A stretch of 64,000 nucleotides of DNA from Linanthus parryae (GCA_023055425.1 JALGPY010000005.1:84113495-84177494); one strand, 5' to 3'; shown: positions 34,738-46,566, counted from the stretch's first letter. Made by a program: numbers and translations. Notes: generated from the sequence alone by a model not told the origin.

Positions 34738-35140
34738 CGTCCAAAGCCTATCTGTCTAGATAGCGACTATAACAAATATGATCATATGTGATCCAAAGCC
34801 TATCATCCTAGGTAGCAGCTATGAAAATATGATCCTCTGCGATCCAAAGCCTACCTGCCTAGATAGCAGCCGTGACAAATATGATCCTCTGTGATCAAAG
34901 CCTATCTACCTAGATAGCAGCCATAACAAATATGATCATCTGCGATCCAAAGCCTATCTGCCTAGATAGCAATCGTGACAAATATGATCCTCTGTGATCC
35001 AAAGCCTATCTGCCTAGATAGCAGCCATAACAAATATGATCCCATGCGATCCAAAGCCTATCTGCCTAGATAGCAGTCGTGACAAAATAGGATCCTAAGT
35101 GATCTAAAGCCTATCTGTCTAGATAGCAGCAATAGTAAAA
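34738..35140 (+). repeat. About 52-bp tandem repeat in the Tat 3' region
   Basis: Seven or so copies of GATCCAAAGCCTATCTGCCT followed by AGATAGCAGCCRTGACAAAT and ATGATCCTCTGT. Each copy contains CTATCTNNCTAGATAG, an inverted repeat able to form a 6-bp hairpin. The copies differ by a few bases each. Degenerate copies continue to about 35345. Tandem arrays between pol and the 3' LTR are known in Tat/Ogre-type elements and can seed satellite DNA. Confidence 0.9.
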
Positions 35141-35490
35141 AAGCTCACACGCGATTCAAAGACTATCTGATTAAATAACAACTTATCTAGTCATTATTTG
35201 AATACAACTGCAGCAGTTTTATCATATAGCAAGTTCATACGCGAAGTTACAATCTATTGTAGCAGGCAAAATAGCAAAAGAAAAGCATACTTTCGTAACA
35301 GTCAAATATGGCTTACAATTTATCTGTCTAGATAGCAGCTTACAAGCAAAAGCTTACATTGAAAAAGTTCCTAATTTAAGGCTTGAATCTACGGGTACTA
35401 AAACTACGAAACGTAACACCGTCATCGATGTCCTCGATCAAAACAGAGCTCTTATTCGTACCCCTGCTATGGTGAGGTGCCAAATGAAAT

Positions 35491-35958
35491 TCACGCCATG
35501 AAGGCTGCAGACGTGAAGAACAAATGGGAGAACAGCTCATGGGGCAGGAAGCTGATTGTGTACAAGGGACAAACACAATCACTCGTCACACCTTGTTCAA
35601 AACAATTGTGGCAAATAGTTCTCTGCCGGAGAACCGGCAAAGATGCACACCGTTCATTACTTACTGGTAGTGGAACCGATATCAGATTGTGTTCCGCCAG
35701 AAAGTTGCCGGACACAATTCCTGCAAACATAATGAAGAGGAAAGAGTCTTTTTTCAAACAGGAAAGCTTACACAATTGACCCCCGACAAGATCAGGCGAA
35801 TCAAAGGATTTTCCGGAGAACTTCTTGGGAGCCATTTCTATAGCACAATGCACAAAATCAGGTTTGGAAGCCCGAACCTGATATGAATCAACAAAGGTCA
35901 AGGGCCGATACCGACAATCGTGAGGACTCAGGGAAAAAACATTTTGATGAAGAGCCAT
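35491..35958 (-). CDS. Hypothetical antisense ORF in the Tat 3' region
   Basis: A 155-codon minus-strand open frame, Cys- and Phe-rich, with an internal Met context reading [20 protein letters not shown] do not recognise a domain. It lies downstream of the antisense PMD-like gene on the same strand, so it could be a further exon or a 3' part of that transcript, or it could be chance. A plus-strand frame over the same bases is shorter and unconvincing. Confidence 0.25.
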   Translation of the reverse strand: MALHQNVFSLSPHDCRYRPLTFVDSYQVRASKPDFVHCAIEMAPKKFSGKSFDSPDLVGGQLCKLSCLKKDSFLFIMFAGIVSGNFLAEHNLISVPLPVSNERCASLPVLRQRTICHNCFEQGVTSDCVCPLYTISFLPHELFSHLFFTSAAFMA

Positions 35959-36309
35959 ATATCAAGAAGGGAGGTTTATATAGAGCTCAGAAGGGACTCT
36001 TCAGTTTCCTTGCTGAGTCAGCAACGCCTCGTAAACGGGTAAGAATCAATTACCCTACTAAAGGCTACGACGATACAGTAGCACGCCCTATTTTATAGCG
36101 CAAGGTCATGATAAGGATGGGGCCCACTGCATGGTAAGCACGCTTATCTAATAAATTAAAACGTAATAATCAAGGTAATTACGTCAAAACATGACGTCAC
36201 AGTCGATATAGCATTTAAACGCGAGCAGAAAATCTTTCAAAAGAGCAAAAGCTAACATAGAGTTCCCAAAGTGTTTGAAAAAAAATGGGAAGCATTACAA
36301 TATGCGCAT

Positions 36310-39300
36310 CTATTGAAATAAATCCTTGTCTAGAGGGTCTTCTGGCAATAGCAGGAGCGAAGCATCCTCAGCCTTGTTGACATCGTGCTTTAGCTTTTCA
36401 TAGCGAGCCTTCATCGCATGGAAGAGATTGGCAACCTCTTCAGCTCTCTTCCTTTGCTCTTCCAATTTTTTCCGTTCAAGTGCAAGGTTGCGATGGCCGT
36501 ACTTCAATATCAGGGAGTTGAGAATTTGGGTCACCCTATCAAAAAGGAAACCAAATTCCAACCTGCCCAGAGCATTATTCTGAAGCTTTTGGCATGTGTT
36601 GAAAAGCGTTCGCGCATTTTCAGGCGAAATGGTAGTAGGAGTCGTCGCAAATAGTTGCTCCAAAATCCAGATGGCTTCAGCCAAGAAAAATCTCCTATCA
36701 AAGGGACCCATCTCCACAGCTCTCACAAACGACCACGGGTACGACAGGCGCATCTTTATGAGCCAGTCCACATCAGGTTGCCTCATTCCTAAAGAAATGA
36801 TAATGCGAGTAATTAACGAAGAAATACAGTATGATACGTGGCAATACTATGGCATACCTGTTCCTTCGATGATTTCATGCAAAGAAGGAATGCGCATAGC
36901 CGGGAAAGCTGAAACATCTCCTTGCTGCATCGCCTCCCTGTCAGCTTGAACCTCGCGTTCGTTGTAGTCAGCAGGAATAACACAAGGAGCAACAGGTGCG
37001 ATGGCAGCTCTTGCCTGCGAACCCCGAAAACTCCATACGGTGGCAACTTGGGAGAAATCCATTTCAACAGAAGGGACGACAGGATTTTGCTGAGGTCCCG
37101 GAGCAGTAACAGAAGCAGCAGGACTTGACGAAATAGGTGGAGTATTAACACCACTAACTTCAGCAACAGTTGTGATAATGGGAGGACCGCCACTGCCACC
37201 GAAAACTGCGATCTCTGCCAGGGCGTCCACATTCCCGTGCGATGGCTGCAAGATGCCTTGGACAATCTCTGCTTGCTCAGGGACATCTTAAATCACAAGA
37301 GGTTCTTGTTTCTCAGGAGCGTCCATTGGAACATCAAAATTTTCATGCGATGCTATGTCTTCCATGACCTGTTCATTTCCATGAACTTCAGCTCTAGTAC
37401 CCTTTGTTTCCATCTCTTCAAATGTGCCAGTTTCTCCCACATACTCATCCTCAGCAGCTCTCTCTCATTTCAATGTCACGACCGCTATCGTCAGACACCT
37501 CAACTACGTCTTCCAAGGGCTCCCCTGCATCTTCAGCAACCATGGCAGGCTTCTCTGTATGCGAACTTCGCTCTGGAACATGAGACATGGGAGGCTGATT
37601 CCTCTGCTCAAGCACCATGGCATTGTTAGAGCTATTCTGAGCGATGTCCTCCGCAGCCGGGACGACGGCGCTCCTTAAGAACCCAGGCCTGTTGACATAA
37701 CTTCTGGGGGAGAGATAAGTTGAACCTCGCGTGACAGAGGGTCACAAGGATCAACAGCAGGTCCACCAACACTTGTCTCATTAATGGCCGGCCTCGCAGC
37801 TGGGGCATCAGCAGAAGTACTTTGTGCAACGGTAACTTAAGCTGTACCAATAGCAGGTTCACTTGGAGTAGCATCACCTGCAAAAAAAAAAATGGACAAG
37901 TTTTTAAGGTAACTCGCAATTATGAATTATGCTCTATATTTCGTTACAAGTAAGATCAAAAGTGAGAACCTCCACACTTATGTGGGATCGCAGCTCCAAC
38001 ATCATATGAAATAGATATAACACCATGTCCTACAGAGGTGTCCTCACTTATCACATCCTTAAGGTGTGCATGACCTGATGTTACGTAAGAACTCGTTATA
38101 ATAGGGAATGAGTTGTTAAGCTTCGCTTACAAACAGTGTTCAAATGTTTACCTGAGGGTTCGCCACATTTTCTTACTAACCATCGGCGAATATCATCTTT
38201 AGACAAGCCGTGCTTTAATGCATCAAAAATTACCTCTTGGTAAGACACAAAAAGGTTGAAAAATTGTACCTTCTTCATTTCCTGAGCGCGTTCCAAGGCA
38301 TCCACACTCATGCTACCAGCATGCTGCTCTTCCAGACTTCTTCTCTTCATGGTCTCAATGTCATCTTCCTCGCGCTTTCTCCTTATCTCTTATGCCTCAG
38401 CAGCCATTCTTTTAGACTCAGTGATTATGGCTTTGTCTATGGGCTCACTAGATGCATCTGAGCGAGAGCCCTTTGTTTTTATCCTTTCCTTGGCCAAAAG
38501 GCCACTGATAGTCTCAGTATCATCATCTGCGAAGAAAATTTAAGTGTTAACAACACTGCTGCGAAAATCATGATTCAAAGAAGATAAGTTCGTTTGAGTT
38601 ACCTTCTGAGCTTTCTTCTCCTATCTCTTCTCTTTCTTCTTCCTCTCTTTCCTCTTCTCCTCTTTCTTCTTCTCCTTCTTCTTCTCTTCCTTCTTCTTCC
38701 TCAGCTTCTTCCTCCTGATCATAGGGGATGAACGTCTCAAGTGCGAGATCTTTCTGCGTCTTGATCTGCATGCGACCCTTGTCTTTGCCCTTGGGAACAG
38801 GGGACTTCGCGGGCGACGAAACTGGAGCTTCCCTGGGCAGCGAAGGGATCACAATTGCCTTCTGTTTTTGCTTTTTAGCCTTCGGGGCGACCTCTGTCTC
38901 CACTTCAGCATCGTTGTCTATCAGGGAGCGAGCGAATATGTCCATCTCCTCGCGTATCAGAGCCTCCACTTTGGCAGCCAATTCCATGTCCAGAAGGATT
39001 TCCTGCTTTTGCCTCTTGGCTTTAACAATAGAATTGACCAATGATGGACAACTGTCTCCGGATGCGAACCTCCACAAAAAGCACTGAAAAAGGAAATTTT
39101 ATGTAAGTCACAGTATTTCAAAGAGAGGAGTGCTTCAAGGACGAAGGAGAGTTATTTACCTTGGCAAAAGCTTCGCTGTACTCGATCACGCATACAACTC
39201 CGCCCCTGATAGCGGTCATATTCTCCTTAAGGATCACGTCCGGACACAAGTGATTATCAGTATCGAACAGGGAGTAGAATCCATACTTTGAATCGTCCAA

Positions 39301-41023
39301 ACTGCAATTCTAACGGAACGAGAAAGTATTCCTTTTGATCGCAAGATTCTTACTGAGGCGGGGAGGCGGAGATGAATCAAACCTTGTTTTTTTAGCGTTC
39401 CAGTAAGCAATCAAGTTCTTGGTAGGGCGACCTACACGTCTCCATGAGGGCTGGATGAAAGGCAAGTTGCTAAGAAGGATGGATTTACATCTCTTTGTCA
39501 GCAGTCGCTTGTAGCAATCTCTTTTCACTGACCTAGGCCAAATAGATGGTTCCATTGTGTCGAAACCAAACTGGGGAGAAAAGTGAGTACGGTCAACATC
39601 GACTGTGATCCGCTCATACTTGGAAGATATCTCAGCGACATTTTCAGCAAGAGCGGGAAACGAACCTCTCAAACACCAGCAAAGGAATTCTCTATAGCAA
39701 TCATCTCCTCTGAAGATAGTGTCCTCAGAGAGGGAGCCATCTTTGTTCAGATACAACTTTGAGTTGAATCGCACATTCTCAATACGAGTAGTGTAAGGCC
39801 TAGCTGTAAACTTTGCTCGATCGTCGCAGACCAAGCTCCATGTACACTTAGGCTCTTTGGTCTTATACCATCGAGCAGCTCTCCCACTCCTAAGAGAATT
39901 CTTCGTGCCTGGCACATTCCAGGTATTAGGTCTTGAAGGAATGGGAGCATAAGAGGGCCACCTTTCGAACACCCACATGGTAAGAAATGAAATGTTGACA
40001 AAAGTCAACACATCAAGACGCCCGCGAGACTCTTCAATGGCAACCACAAGTTGGTCTAACCGATGATGCAGGTTTCCCAACACCAGAGACCCAAGTGCGA
40101 CGTTTTGGCCAAGAGCTAGCTTGACAGCAAGGGGCAAGACATGATAGAAGACCCGTCATGAGGATGACCATCGATCAAATATCGCGACAGCCAAGCACAA
40201 AGAAAGACGCACAAGGTCAAGTGATATCCCTTCCCCTCGGTGTAATTCTTCTCTTTGGGATCCTTATCCAGAATTTCCTTGGTGATTTTACTATTTGCGT
40301 AGTCGCGAAAGAAATATTGTACCCATTTTCCCCAAGTATTCTTCGCAGAGGTCTCAACCAACTGCCATGTTCGGAGAACTTCCGAAGAAGTCCAACGAGT
40401 GGAAATCTTCTTCACCTCGGTCAAGCACTCCTACATATGCGCATAAAGAGCAAGTTCTGCATCATATTCCAGAGGAGCCAAGGGATCGACTTTTCCCATG
40501 GGAGAAAATAATATAGTATCTGCACATCCTCCAAAGTGGGGGCTGCCTCAAAATCAGAAAAATGGAAGGTGTGAGTCGCAGGCGAATATCGAGAAAAGAG
40601 ATTCAGAAGCATAGTCTGATCCAGTTTCACGGCGGCACCCTTCGTAGCCCTAACAGCATAGTAGATCTCAGCCCGGTCTAGTAAAACAGCATGATGAGTC
40701 AGTACATGGTCAGTCCACTCATCCATTAGATCCATCTTCTGTACGAAGGCCTTGGTAGAAATATTGGTATGGGGGAAGAACCCATTCTCAACACCTAATT
40801 TCACCACATCCTTGGCGCCAATTAACTCTAACTCGGCTCGACTAGTGAGAGGGTGCAACAATAACAGATCTTCAGTAGCGGGGTCTGGTAGATTCCCTAC
40901 TTCATTTCTAGCATGATAGAAGTCTTCTCCACTCAGATATGGAGCTTTCTTCCACAAGGTCCTGGGAAGGTCAGGGATTTCTTTGGCTTCCTTCACGGAT
41001 TTGTTTGCTTTTGTCTTTTCCAT
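36310..41023 (-). pseudogene. Antisense multi-exon gene in Tat element, plant mobile domain (PMD)-like protein
   Basis: A gene opposite in direction to gag-pol, between integrase and 3' LTR. The start codon at 41023 opens MEKTKANKSVKEAKEIPDLP. Residues 120-170 contain FSRYSPATHTFHFSDFEAAP and TLEDVQILYYFL, close to the plant mobile domain pattern (a TFH...G/D.....TLEDV..L motif). Later parts read LALGQNVALGSLVLGNLHHR and FLTMWVFERWPSYAPIP, also PMD-like. Exons inferred from splice signals: 41023-39160, 39083-38604 (ends in a long Glu-rich run), about 38529-38152, about 37879-36858, and 36788-36310, whose end is coiled-coil-like (ERKKLEEQRKRAEEVANLF). Introns have GT-AG ends, e.g. CCAAG|GTAAAT and TTTTCAG|TGC for 39159-39084. 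Breaks: frameshifts near 40495 and 40130, stops near 40436, 39310 and 38398. Tat elements are known to carry such extra antisense ORFs. Confidence 0.75.
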
Positions 41024-41741
41024 TTATATAGCAAAACAAGAAAGAAGGGGGGAGAAATATATCTAATTTTTAGTTTCAAGTTCAAGAAGCAGATCCTACA
41101 AGTTCCTGGGTTTTAAGACTTTTAAATTGAGAAGATGAACAGTTCTGGGTCAGTTACGGGTTCAGAATTTCAGCATTGCGAAAGATTATCGTTTTAGGGC
41201 TTTAAAAGAAATCTCTTCAACAGTATCAAACAATGGCGTATTTCAAACGATTCTGTTTTTTTTTTTTTCAGATTCAAGACAGTTCAAAGGCATGAAGTGC
41301 ATTAATTTAAATTGAGCAAAGCCAACCTTGTGATGATGAAGCGATTTGAAGAAGACGATGTGCAAGGAAGAATTGGTGGTTGATTATCTGTATTTGCTCT
41401 CGGAGGATATCAGAAAACATTCACTTTAGAGAGAGAAGAAATACTTTGCAACAATGGAGGATGAAGAGTATTTATTCAAAAAAAACTGAAGAGTCGCGTC
41501 CTTTCAGTGGTCGAATCGCAACCGTCATCGCCGAATCACGCAATCACAGGCCAACGCTGATGTCATGCCTAAAACCCTAGAAGAACAGAAGGCACGACTT
41601 TAGGGATCCTAGGTCATAATGACGCGCACGGGGGCTGATTTTGCGTGTATTCGAATTGGTGCGTAGCAACAACGCGCGCGCTGGTTATTGCGCATTGAAG
41701 TCTATCCGATTTGGTGTCTCCACGCGCAAAAAGGGGGCTAA
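41024..41741. promoter_or_regulatory. Upstream region of the antisense gene and Tat PPT
   Basis: No coding sequence. On the minus strand an AATAAATAC box (plus-strand 41468-41477) lies about 440 bp upstream of the antisense ATG and is followed by a CT-rich leader, so it is a plausible promoter of the antisense gene; this is inference. At the right end AAAAAGGGGGCTAA (41728-41741) is the polypurine tract that primes plus-strand synthesis of the Tat element. Confidence 0.45.
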
Positions 41742-42353
41742 TGTAGATAGTGCTTTCCAGACAGACGGATCACAGCCACGTGGAAATCATCCAGCACACC
41801 TAGCTATGCTCCACACACACTGGATCACCACCCGCGCTGATCCACGTGGGGGCTGTGAGACAGGGCCCTCGCAGACCACCACACGGGACTTGTAGGGACT
41901 TAGTGGTTTGGAGGCTAGAGTATGTTCCGTCGAGCGCGAGACAATCAAGCCCCCCGCGCGACCTTTAGTAACTACTTTAAGAGATTTTGGGGCACGAGCC
42001 CCATAAACCCGTTCAACCTCATAACGGTTCCGGTATACGCGGACGGAGTGCGTAATGGTCCTTATATATGCGGACGAACGTGCCGTTGTGGTTAAGGTAA
42101 TTAAGCCGCCATTTATGGGTGCATTAACCCACTACAACGATCATATTCTCCACTATATATAGGATCGTTAACCCTTCCTTACACAGAACTAATCACCTGA
42201 ACAACGTGGAAGCTCTGCCAAAACTCTGTCTCTCTCTCATACAGCTACTACTCTCTTACTCTCTCCCTACTCACAACCCTACTTCTCCTGTGTTTCTCAT
42301 TCTCTGTTCTTGGTGTACGTTGAATCTTCCTCAAATGATTCCTTCTGTACACA
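41742..42353 (+). repeat. 3' LTR of Tat element
   Basis: 612 bp, the counterpart of 27548-28159, ending CTGTACACA and followed by the second ATCTT. The first G-box palindrome is changed (GCCACGTGGA) while CCACGTGG in the second site is kept. Confidence 0.95.
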
Positions 42354-42358
42354 ATCTT

Positions 42359-43351
42359 CAAAGCTTTGGACAAATACAGAAGTAGTTTGAAATTATTTAA
42401 AAATGTTTGGAGCTTCAAAGCTTTGAAGTAAGAACTTCTCCAAAGCTTTGGAGAAACTCTGTGTTGATCAGTTTTGTAAAGAGAATTAAATGCAGCTATG
42501 TAAAGTAAATAACACAGTGATTTGTTACGAATTTCTGCCACCAAAGGACCTGCTCTCTGCCTGAGGGATACTATCCCTCCAGTATTTCAACACATTCTTA
42601 TTAATCACAGACCTAACCCTAGATCTCAAGCCTAAGTGAATTCCCTTACACCTATACAGCTTGTGGTTCCAAGTCAATCTAGTTTCAGCTACAATTTAAT
42701 GAAACAATAAGAACCTATTGTTGTTCACTTTAACAAATTCAACTTCAAAAGTCAATGAGTCATAAAAGCTCCAATGAATACACAGATTAAGCACAAGTAT
42801 GAAGAACACATGAAATAAAGTAAGCAATGGAGCTTGAAGTGTTCTTCAGAAATCTGGAATGATTGAGATGAATGACCTTCTTCAATATTGAACTCTCAAT
42901 CTGTTTGAATGGTTGAAGAGTTGTTGGTTGATCTCTTATGTGTTCTCTATCAAAAAAATCTTTCTTTCTGCTTGAAATTCAAACCCTGTTTGTAACAAAC
43001 TACTGCAACAACTTGAAAGATTTTAGGAACCACCTCCTGCAAATACTCAAAAACATAACATATATCTTCAACAGCTATATTAAAATGGCTCTCTTGACTT
43101 GATCATCCAGATTCGATCAAAGTCTAGCCCTACAAAAATTGAACACAAGTTAAGACACAATCCAGATTAAATAGCACAAATATAATGACCTATTTGAAAG
43201 TCATTTTAAACCAATAAGCATAGCTATTTTCTGAGCGTAAACATTATATATATATATATATATCCAATTAATAATCAATATCTAGAATATAACTTAGAAC
43301 AAGTCAACAAACAATCACACAACCTGATATGTCATCCTGCAACAAAGATTT
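42359..43351 (-). repeat. SIRE-like copia 5' LTR, continuation
   Basis: Continuation of the LTR begun at 27419-27547 on the other side of the Tat element. It carries three exact CAAAGCTTTG palindromes (42359, 42416 and 42441). A (TA)n run lies at about 43244-43262. No gene is seen. The outer LTR end is not clear, because another copia LTR begins at about 43352. Confidence 0.6.
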
Positions 43352-43673
43352 GTTAGCCAGTATACCATAGGCATGAATTCAAATGAAGGGGTGTACAGTA
43401 TACTCTAGAGGGGGGGGGGGGTTGAATAGAGTATGTCAACTTTTGCTGAACTTGCAATAAGAGTGGTTTCAAAAAGATTTGTAATGAGAAAAGAGTATAT
43501 CAAGGCCTTGAAATGAGTTTCAAGCCCTTGGAATGAAAACAGTTGAAGTATAAAAAGATAAGTTTATTTCAAGGCCTTGAAATGAGTTTCAAACCCTTAA
43601 AATGAAACTGTTTTGTTTGCTCCAAAAGAACTAAGTATAGAACTGAAAAGTAAATGCAAGAGACACAGGATAT
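43352..43673 (-). repeat. LTR part of a second SIRE-like copia element
   Basis: It begins TGTTAGCCAGTATACC. About 45 bp in it has ACTCTAGAG(G)nTTGAATAGAGTAT, homologous to the end of the first SIRE LTR near 27455-27490. There is no PBS next to it, so on the minus strand it is the outer end of a 3' LTR. CAAGGCCTTG palindromes lie at 43501-43510 and 43570-43579. The element is interrupted at 43674 by the minus-strand Athila; 63776-64000 looks like its internal 3' region. Confidence 0.5.
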
Positions 43674-44760
43674 AGGTGATCAAACTACACAAAGATGGGT
43701 TAAGAACAAGAATTAAACATAGCACAACCATTCATCATCAATTAAGTTTAAGCAAAACGTGAATCAAATTCATAATCCGCCAAAACGGCATCAAACCCTA
43801 GCAACCATGGAGAAATCCCGATAATGAACTTAGCTGCTAAGATTCATGAGTAACACGATGAAGTTTATGTTGTTCATGATAAAAAACTATGAAAAAGATA
43901 GAGAAGAGCGATCAAACGATGGAATCCTCGCTCTCACGACGAACTCCAAGCTCCAAGCTTTCCTCCAACGTCTTCTTCTTTGTCTCCAGCAGCCTACTCT
44001 GCCCTCTTCTAAAAATCATGATGTATAGGGCTGGGCACGTTTTTTAATGTATTTTGGCCGAATTTGCAATTCAGCCCCACTAGTTTGCAATTCTCGGACA
44101 TATTTCATAAGCTGATTGCGCGGACCATTTCTCACTCATTAGGACTTTTTTTGAGCCTATCTTATATCGTTAGAAAGCCTGGATGTCTACTTTCTAATGG
44201 CATATGACTTGATCCAAATTTATATGTAACTTCAGATACATACCAAATACTGAAGACTGATCCAGTGAACTTTTCCAGCTCTTCTTCGTTTTTGCGTCAT
44301 CTTCGACGGACCATATCTTTCTCGTCCGGCCTTTGATTGAGCTCCGTGACCTATCGTTGGAAAGATATTTTAGTCTAATTTCATATGGAACCGGTCTCAC
44401 TATTTCAGGTCTTGTAGAACTCAAGATATTGTTAAAATAGTGAAGGTTGGTCACTTTTGCTCCTCTAACTTTGCTTCTCCTCATTCTTCTTGGCCATTCC
44501 CGAGCTTTTCTCATCTTCCGAAGTTCGTTTCATGCATCCTAGCAATCGTTTAGCATCCTTTCCTATAATGATAACATGAAAAAACATACCAAGCGATTAT
44601 ATTTGAAAAATAACATCTAAAAATGCATAGAAACGCCCGGACTAGCAATAAATCACAACAAGCTCATTCTTCACAAGAATTGGCCTAAATTCCATCACTT
44701 TTCACCGAAACGCACAAAAATAGCAATATACGGAAGATGAATCCAACTAAGGAGTTATCA
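43674..44760 (-). repeat. 3' LTR of minus-strand Athila
   Basis: About 1087 bp, from ATATAGGTGATCAAAC on the left to GGAGTTATCA on the right (plus orientation). It matches 62665-63775 with scattered differences and small indels. The short open frames at about 43846-44028 are repeated at 62845-63030 because both belong to the LTR; they are not separate genes. Confidence 0.8.
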
Positions 44761-45094
44761 AATACCCCCACACTTACCATTTGCGCGTCCCAAGCAAAGT
44801 CTCATCTACTGCATTTATTTGTCTACTAGCCAACAAGACTCAAACAACTCTAACATGACTCACAACACTATAAATGCAGCAAGATGATGCAAATGCAAAT
44901 CTAGACTTGATCTTAAAAGAATTATTTAAAACACAAATTACATTCTTTTTGCGAGATCAGGCAATTTCAATAACATAGACCATTGCTCATGGATGATGAA
45001 AAAATTAGGCAAGAGGTGTGAATCTCAACTAAACTCGACAACAAGTAATTCCCCATAGTTAGTATAGAAAGATTAACTTTACTATACAGAACAA
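44761..45094 (-). other. Interior of minus-strand Athila next to its 3' LTR
   Basis: Begins with the PPT (plus strand ATACCCCCACAC) and continues as non-coding DNA similar in type to 57245-57690 of the plus-strand Athila (for example the CATTTGCATC and GCGAGATCAGGCAAT phrases). It ends at the target duplication AACAA (45090-45094) of the nested element. Confidence 0.65.
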
Positions 45095-46560
45095 TGATAA
45101 CTCCTTTGGAGTTATATTATTCCTTATTTTTGCTATCTTTTGCGTGCTTATCATGGATAATTTTATCGTCTTTGAGTGTTTTGTGCTAAAATTGTGAAAT
45201 TTGAGTTTTTGAGCGTTCATCGTTAAATCCGGGCGTTTCTCGTATATTTTGTTGCTTTTATTGTGATATGATCGCGGGTTCGTGTTTCGTGTTGTGGTTG
45301 GCAGGAAATAGGACGCGAGGATCAAAGGTGGTAAAGAAACGAGCTTCGGAAACAAAGAAAGCAAGGAAAACTCAAGGGAAAGAGCCAGAAAAAAAGCTAA
45401 GGCAGAATCTCTTCGCACGAAGAGAAAAGGTCTTCGCACGAAGAGAGTACTTAGCCAAAATTTCATTTCTCTTCCTGTGACATGATGCTGTCTCAAAGTG
45501 GGAAGACTTTTGCAGGAAGAGTTCAGACAGAGTAAAGAATCTCTTCGCACGAAGAGAAAGGTTCTTCGCACGAAGAGATTGCCCAGAAAGCTAAAATCGT
45601 CCGGGGTCTTTTTGCAATTATCAGAAACTTTGTCATATCATTATAGAAACGTATTTAAGCGTGTTAGGTCGACTTTTTCAGTAGTTTTTTACGGTAGACA
45701 CATCTTTTGGAGATCAAGAAGCTACTGGGAGAGCTTAGGAGCTTTGGATCATCCGTTTGGATTCTCAACTCTTCTCTTTTCTTGATTTTTATGTTTAAAG
45801 TCATGAGACTTGTCGTTTTGAGTATGAATATGAGTAGCTAAACGTTATTTGCTGGGAATTCTTGTTTGGTGTAGCTAGGGTTTGATCTAAATATCATGTT
45901 TTGAGATTGTGATTCATGTTTTTAGCTTAATCTCATGTATTCTTTCATTATTATGGATTATTTATGTTTGTAATCATATTATCTTTGCGAGTAGCTAACG
46001 TAGAGATAAGCTTAATTAGTTTTCACGCGGTAACTCCGTGAGAATTAGTCAGTAAATTGAATAATCCACCTAGTCGTATCAATGTTTGGTAACTCGACAT
46101 CGTTAACTAGGATCGTTAAAGTAGAATTATGGTTTTAATGCATGCTTAGAGCTAAACTAAACTTGGTAACTCGGTTTGATTTGATTTTAAGTATAGTGAA
46201 CTTGCTTGGTAACTCGGTAAGTTTAATATTGCTCGATTAATAGTGAGAGACACGTTGTTGTTTTACGAATCAAAACATAAGTTTAGACCAACCTAGTGAA
46301 CCTAGAGAATTCCCGGTGTTTTTCCCTTATATTACAAAAACCCCAAAATTCATTCTTCATTAATCGTGAACCACTTCACTCGGTTAATTGAGAATACTGC
46401 GCTTTTATTTTAGTAGAATAAGAACAAAACCAATTTGCGACGTACCCACATAAGGCTTAGAATAATAATTAATTTAAACAAAGTCCCTTGGGTTCGATAG
46501 CCCGGATTTCCGGTTTATTACTACACACGACAGCTGTACACTTGCAGTTGGAGCGTGTCA
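45095..46560 (+). repeat. 5' LTR of Athila
   Basis: 1466 bp, starting TGATAACTCC and ending GGAGCGTGTCA. It contains the hairpin module at 45409-45577 (listed separately). A TATTTAAG TATA-like box lies near 45651. The phrase GGTAACTC(G) recurs at five places between about 46020 and 46220. The short open frames inside are repeated in the 3' LTR and are not separate genes. Confidence 0.95.
45409..45577. repeat. Hairpin module in Athila 5' LTR
   Basis: Two short inverted repeats with core TCTTCGCACGAAGAG (45409-45424 and 45431-45445), then a longer hairpin whose arms CTCTTCCTG (45469-45477) and CAGGAAGAG (45513-45521) flank CTGTCTCAAA, then two more short ones (45541-45556 and 45563-45577). The short unit can form a 6-7 bp stem with a 2-4 nt loop. 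The same layout recurs at 53174-53343 and in the 3' LTR. Confidence 0.9.
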
Positions 46561-46566
46561 AGCTTT

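Larger units (their letters stand above)
27548..42353 (+). mobile_element. Tat-lineage Ty3/gypsy retrotransposon, 14.8 kb
   Basis: A full-length element with 612-bp LTRs (27548-28159 and 41742-42353) and a perfect target duplication ATCTT (27543-27547 and 42354-42358). The order gag, protease, RT, RNase H, second RNase H and integrase is that of Ty3/gypsy. A second RNase H and a long region after integrase with tandem repeats and an antisense gene place it in the Tat group (Tat/Retand/Grande-like). By eye the LTRs differ at about 40 of 612 positions (6-7%), so it is an old insertion. Pol is broken by several stops and frameshifts. It sits in the 5' LTR of the SIRE-like copia. Confidence 0.93.

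Noticed and set aside
38568..39077. Glu-rich frame considered as an independent gene
   Set aside because: Splice signals on both sides join it to the antisense PMD-like gene; it is treated as an exon.
43846..44028. Small frame repeated almost identically at 62845-63030
   Set aside because: Both copies are parts of the two LTRs of one Athila element; the repetition reflects LTR identity and is not a gene family.
45409..45424. Hairpin core considered as a heat-shock element
   Set aside because: Heat-shock elements need TTC and GAA spaced by two bases (nGAAnnTTCn); here the spacing is four.
45268..45785. Frames repeated at 57873-58390
   Set aside because: They are the same LTR sequence of the plus-strand Athila, covering the hairpin module.
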